From an uncultured Eubacteriaceae bacterium (GTDB taxonomy: Bacteria; Bacillota; Clostridia; Lachnospirales; CAG-274), in contig CAMTZM010000005.1 in the NCBI GenBank assembly GCA_947086655.1, positions 1 to 64,000 on the forward strand: a DNA stretch of 64,000 nucleotides, written 5' to 3'. Of the stretch, positions 59,955-64,000 are shown one piece after another (position 1 is the first letter of the stretch; each line of letters opens with the position of its first letter). The notes under the pieces were generated by a model, which did not search any database, was not told where the DNA came from, and saw only the letters and a program-made list of their open reading frames with translations. Position numbers and translations under genes: made by a program.

Positions 59955-62900
59955 CTAATTATTTTTGTTTTCTACCTCAAATTTAAAATTATCGCCATTA
60001 AGTGCTTTCATAAGAACACTTGCGGCATCTGCAGCAGTAATTTTTCCGCTGTTTGTTACATTTGAGGATTCAAGTCCTTTTTCACCGAAGTTTTTTTCAT
60101 CTCCGTCAAGAACGTATTGAAGTATTATAGCGGCGTCGTCAAAATCAACAATTCCGTTTCCATCAGCGTCTCCATAAAGCAATCCATCAGTTGTTATATT
60201 AAGTTTGCATTGAGCTTTATAGTTTCCGGATTCGCTTTTTGCTGTTACTGTGGCTGTTCCGGCTGAAAGAGCTGTAACAACTCCATTTTCAACCTTTGCA
60301 ATTTCAGGCTTGTCAATTGACCATATTACGTTTTTGTTAGGAGTATTTTCAGGAGATACAGTTGCTGTTAATGTATAACTTTCTCCTACTTTCATATTTA
60401 ATTCGGTTTTATTTAAAGTAATTCCGCCGGCAGAGATACTTGTGTCTTCTTTTATTGATATATTATCAAAATATACATTAGAACCGGCTGTTCTAACAAG
60501 ACGTATCTGTTTAAGTTCAAGAGGAGATTTAGAGATAAATTCCTGTTCAACTGTGCCAACGGCTGTATCTGATATATTGTCAGGATTATATTTTCCGTCG
60601 TTTCCGTGCATATAAATACTTGTTTTTGATATGCCTGTATCAATATCAGCTATTATTTTAATTCTGTACCATTTTCCACCGTCCATAGTACATACTTCTG
60701 TGCCGTTTGCGCTGTTTGTTTCGCTGCTGTTGTCTGTTTTTATAATATGTGCTTTATCTCCTATATCAGCTATATGATAAAATATACTGCTGTTATCAAA
60801 TACAGCTGTTGCCATTCCGTCTTTAGTTTCTGTTCCGGCACTTTCAAGGAATATTCTAAATTGTCTTCCTTCTTTTACTGGAACGCTTGTTTTATCAATA
60901 TAAACATCAGCGTTAAATTCAACTTTTCCCTCATAAACAGGACTTTCTAAAGTTCTAAATACAGCTTTATTTTTAAGTTCTATTTTAGTAGAATTATTTC
61001 CGCCTATATCAGCTGTATGGGCTTTATTTATATAACTTGCCTGATTATATTCAATGTTCCATTTACTAAAGTCGTCAATATCATTAAAGAATTTTTCAGG
61101 AACTTCAGGATTACTATTTCCTGTGCCGGTTATATTAAGTGTTATTACATTTGTTAAAGCTGATGCTTTTGCTCCTTTATTTTCCGTTGAGTAAGTTACA
61201 TTTCCAACAACTTTTACAACTGCCTCTTTGCATTTACTGTAATTTATAGTTCCATCTTTATTTACAAGTTCAGATGAACCGTCTTTTACGCTCCATGTAA
61301 CATTTGATACATGTGCGCCATATTTAGGAAGACTGTCACCGTTAGACATGTTTAAAACAGTTTTCTCTGACAAAACGTCAGCATCACTTTGAGCAATTTG
61401 TGTATAATCTTTAAACAAAATATTGTCTATATAGAATTTACATTTGTCAAAATTTCTGTTAGGTCTAAATTCAAGTCTGTTTGGAATAAATTTTTCATAT
61501 TCGGCAGCATTATAAGCTGTGCTTGAATCAGAACCAGTCTGCGATTTTAATAAATTTCCGTCTTCATCATAAATAAAATAATCTACTTTTGGAGCTGTAC
61601 CTGTTGTTATTCCAATAGTATTTACAAGTATCTTAATTCTTACCCATCTTCCTCCGGCAGAACCTAAATTATTTCTTTTTGAGCCGTTATAAGCCTCTAA
61701 AGAGTCAATTGTATGTCTAATTTGCCCAACTGTGCTTCCTCCTCTTACATATGTCTCAAAATATCCGCCTTCAGTAATATCTGACGTATATACATCAAAA
61801 CTTACTTCAAATACCTTTTCTGACTGAGGTTCTTTAAAATTGTATGCAAAACTGTATGTATCAGGAGTTGTAGCGGTTTGTTCAATACCGTAGAAATTTC
61901 CATGGTTTTCAAATTTTGTTCCGTCAATATTGTCAGTTACGCCCCATTTAAAAGTAGCGCTTTGTTCTTTTCCGATAGAAATATAATTAGATGGTTTTCC
62001 TATTTCTTCGTCGGTAAATGTAACTGTATTTACAGAATCCTCTGTAATTGAACCTACATAAACAGTAAATTCCTTAATAATGTCTTTTAATCCGGCTTTT
62101 GATATAGTTGCTTTTAATTTAACCTCTGCAACGCCCTGACCTATTTCTCCTACAATAAGTGTATTGTTTGAAAATCTGTCATTATTGTTTGCTTCCCATT
62201 TTATTGAAGAATCTTCAACACCGTCAAGTGACGTAGGCAATTTAAGATTTTCAGTAATTACATTATTTGTTACAGTCAATTTATTGGCTTCAACTTCGAA
62301 TCTCTGCTTGGGTGTAATAGTATCATAGCCGCCAGGATTCCAATCGTCTGCTGCCGCATTAAATTTTGCGTTCAAATGATTATAAGGCAAATATTTTTCT
62401 AAAAGGTCGGTTTCGGATATATATGTACCTTCCATAGCTATGGAGTTTAAGTCAGTTATATCTTTTGTGGCTGATTCTAAAAATCTTATATTTTCTGAAA
62501 CAGCGCTTGCCCATCTATTTTCTTTTGTTCCAACAGATGAGTCTATGGAACATTTATAATAAATTATACTTGATGTTTTGTTTCCTTTTCCAAGTTTAAC
62601 ATTTGAAACACCAGAATCTCCAATTATATTAGAGTTTATAAACATCAAGCCATAGCCATTTCCATCTGAAAGATTAACCTCTGAAATAATAGGTTCGTTT
62701 CCGCCTGATGAAGATTTTAATGTACAACTGTCAAATATTGCTCTTGCTTTTGACTGTACTATTGTTTCGGCTGAGCTTATATTACAGTTTTTAAAAAATG
62801 CTCTTGTGTCATTAGGCATAGATATAGCTGTTTTAGATGAAACAACTTTGCAATTTGTGAATATAGTTTTATCAGCTAAAATTGAAAGTGGTACACCTGA

Positions 62901-64000
62901 AGCATCGCTTTTTCCAAATGTAATACCATCAGCCAAAAAGTTTTCAGCGTTTTCTCCTAAATTAAGACTTTTTATAACTACATCTCCTGTTGTATTCTTT
63001 TTAGGCATTATAATAACGTTATCATTATTAATAGTTATGTCTTCGTCATAGTTTCCCGGAGCAATATAAATGTTTTGGCTGCCCTTAAGATTATCGGAAT
63101 CATTTGCTTCAATATATTCAATAGCTTTTGCGATAGTTTTAAAGCTTATATTTCCGTTTTCGACAACTTCATCAGCAGATGGGTCAACATTAATATCAAC
63201 ACTTAAAATCGGAGACATTGTAACAGTGCCTTCTGGAAAAGCATCAATAGTTAAATCATTAATATAATACTCAATATTTGTATATCCCAATCCACAGTAA
63301 TCTCCTGTTGAGTCGTTTTTATTAGGGTCTAAGCCTCTTGCTATTTCCCAATCGTCAGGCATACCGTCGTTATCGGAATCTTTAATATTATTTTCTGTTA
63401 TTTTTTCGGGATATTTATAATCAACACCACATAGAATAGAGTTCTTTTTTATTTCAGCTTGTTGGCTAACATTAGCATCGCTTTTAGGTCTTGCACCTGA
63501 TACGTATCCTGTTCCGTTTTCAGCTTCTTCCATAACCTGTGCATCAATAGGAGGACGAGACTGTGCATTAATTCCAGAACCGGCATATTTTAATACTTTT
63601 TCATATGCTTCATCTGCACTGTCAACTTTAGACATATCTTTTACAACAGATACGTCTTCTCCTTCCCAATCTTTAAGAGGCATATAGCTGTTTGTACGAT
63701 AATATGTTTCTCCTCCGAGCCCTTCAGCAGCAGAATTATAGTTGACAAGCGACCAGTCGTCATCTGTTTCGCTGTTATGAACTCTGTAATTGCCTGTATC
63801 TTTATCTTTTAAAATCATTTTATTTCCTTGAAGGAAAAACTTATATTTTTCAATATTTGAACCGCTTGAAAAATTGATATATCTGTAAGAGCCGCTTGTG
63901 GAATTTCCGCCTTTATAATAGTTATTAACATAATTCAAATGTCCCATTGTTCCATATGCGGTTTCATAGCCCCAATCGTAAATAACATTATTAACATAGT
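59955..64000 (-). CDS. Multidomain pectin-degrading enzyme with Ig-like and dockerin domains, N-terminus beyond the window
   Basis: The frame is open to the window edge; codons before the first Met at 63947 read NNVIYDWGYETAYGTMGHLNYVNNYYK, the end of a pectate-lyase beta-helix (family PL1-like). A linker with a calcium-binding-like DSDNDGMPDDWEIARGLDPN motif follows. Then comes a pectinesterase-like beta-helix domain (FKTIAKAIEYIEAND ... IYIAPGNYDEDITI), two beta-sandwich regions with lectin-like FKDYT and VYFDNISIKED ends, Big_2-type Ig domains (LNMKVGESYTLTATVSPENTPNKNVIWS) and a C-terminal dockerin (YGDADGNGIVDFDDAAIIL, SGKITAADAASVLMKAL). At least 1348 residues are in the window. It is presumably secreted and acts on homogalacturonan; the signal peptide must lie outside. 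Confidence 0.82.
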   Translation of the reverse strand, partial: YVNNVIYDWGYETAYGTMGHLNYVNNYYKGGNSTSGSYRYINFSSGSNIEKYKFFLQGNKMILKDKDTGNYRVHNSETDDDWSLVNYNSAAEGLGGETYYRTNSYMPLKDWEGEDVSVVKDMSKVDSADEAYEKVLKYAGSGINAQSRPPIDAQVMEEAENGTGYVSGARPKSDANVSQQAEIKKNSILCGVDYKYPEKITENNIKDSDNDGMPDDWEIARGLDPNKNDSTGDYCGLGYTNIEYYINDLTIDAFPEGTVTMSPILSVDINVDPSADEVVENGNISFKTIAKAIEYIEANDSDNLKGSQNIYIAPGNYDEDITINNDNVIIMPKKNTTGDVVIKSLNLGENAENFLADGITFGKSDASGVPLSILADKTIFTNCKVVSSKTAISMPNDTRAFFKNCNISSAETIVQSKARAIFDSCTLKSSSGGNEPIISEVNLSDGNGYGLMFINSNIIGDSGVSNVKLGKGNKTSSIIYYKCSIDSSVGTKENRWASAVSENIRFLESATKDITDLNSIAMEGTYISETDLLEKYLPYNHLNAKFNAAADDWNPGGYDTITPKQRFEVEANKLTVTNNVITENLKLPTSLDGVEDSSIKWEANNNDRFSNNTLIVGEIGQGVAEVKLKATISKAGLKDIIKEFTVYVGSITEDSVNTVTFTDEEIGKPSNYISIGKEQSATFKWGVTDNIDGTKFENHGNFYGIEQTATTPDTYSFAYNFKEPQSEKVFEVSFDVYTSDITEGGYFETYVRGGSTVGQIRHTIDSLEAYNGSKRNNLGSAGGRWVRIKILVNTIGITTGTAPKVDYFIYDEDGNLLKSQTGSDSSTAYNAAEYEKFIPNRLEFRPNRNFDKCKFYIDNILFKDYTQIAQSDADVLSEKTVLNMSNGDSLPKYGAHVSNVTWSVKDGSSELVNKDGTINYSKCKEAVVKVVGNVTYSTENKGAKASALTNVITLNITGTGNSNPEVPEKFFNDIDDFSKWNIEYNQASYINKAHTADIGGNNSTKIELKNKAVFRTLESPVYEGKVEFNADVYIDKTSVPVKEGRQFRIFLESAGTETKDGMATAVFDNSSIFYHIADIGDKAHIIKTDNSSETNSANGTEVCTMDGGKWYRIKIIADIDTGISKTSIYMHGNDGKYNPDNISDTAVGTVEQEFISKSPLELKQIRLVRTAGSNVYFDNISIKEDTSISAGGITLNKTELNMKVGESYTLTATVSPENTPNKNVIWSIDKPEIAKVENGVVTALSAGTATVTAKSESGNYKAQCKLNITTDGLLYGDADGNGIVDFDDAAIILQYVLDGDEKNFGEKGLESSNVTNSGKITAADAASVLMKALNGDNFKFEVENKNN

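Noticed and set aside
60747-60950. Open frames on the plus strand inside the pectinase gene
   Set aside because: They are antisense shadows of a strongly supported minus-strand gene and have no ribosome binding sites.

Overview
The window is strongly A+T-rich and reads as a chromosome segment of a spore-forming, anaerobic-type Clostridia (Firmicutes). The evidence is Spo0A, SpoVB and a Csp-like tandem subtilase, the hprK/murB/rapZ/whiA/crh-like cluster, LytTR/GHKL two-component systems, frequent TTG starts and strong AGGAGG-type ribosome binding sites. A bile-salt-hydrolase-type enzyme, a multidomain pectinase and two dockerin-bearing secreted proteins suggest a gut, plant-fibre-degrading lifestyle. 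The species cannot be named from this sequence.

Layout. 1-130: the 3' part of tRNA-Asn, then tRNA-Trp. 207-3630: a methyltransferase, a choloylglycine-hydrolase-family enzyme and a DUF1848 protein. 3663-6553: a coding remnant, a MarR regulator with an inverted-repeat operator candidate, and FtsH. 6869-11133: an operon of LytTR regulator, surface-anchored protein and GHKL sensor kinase. 11143-11357: a 215-bp MITE-like foldback element with terminal inverted repeats and a target duplication. 11492-12745: murA. About 12787-14826: an IS605/IS1341-type element with a TnpB-like nuclease. 15137-18387: a PanE-like reductase and a secreted cysteine-peptidase/BspA-LRR/dockerin protein. 18741-24385: a second LytTR/GHKL pair, a tandem Csp-like subtilase and a 42-codon secreted peptide. 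24562-27841: rdgB, a YfcE-type phosphoesterase and tex. 28241-29689: an L,D-transpeptidase. 29903-37029 (minus strand): crh-like, whiA, rapZ, murB, ROK glucokinase, hprK and uvrC. 37066-39159: a ClC channel and small proteins. 39340-43076: a serine hydrolase, a CYTH protein, spo0A and a YHYH protein.

The most striking feature is at 43170-52623. The sporulation gene spoVB is split by a mobile element of about 7.9 kb (43578-51492). A GGT triplet marks both junctions. Joining the flanks at this triplet rebuilds one continuous SpoVB frame of 512 residues. Joining the element's own ends gives a near-perfect 21+21-bp dyad around a central GG, as expected for the attP of a large serine recombinase. 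The element's own large serine recombinase sits against the left end, with its stop codon inside the att arm. The layout matches skin-like intervening elements that are removed during sporulation, but spoVB is an unusual host gene. The element also carries a small candidate accessory gene, a MATE transporter fused to an extra N-terminal module, a stand-alone paralogue of that module, an Xre regulator, an SF2 helicase-like protein behind a promoter-terminator leader, and a second, small serine recombinase with four TACGAATA boxes upstream.

52706-64000 is ordinary minus-strand core sequence: rnhA, a sugar nucleotidyltransferase, an RluA-type pseudouridine synthase, prfB with its programmed +1 frameshift, secA and long-form hpf. 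The window ends inside a large pectate lyase/pectinesterase-like dockerin protein whose N-terminus lies beyond 64000.

Many starts were set from ribosome binding sites, and several are TTG.
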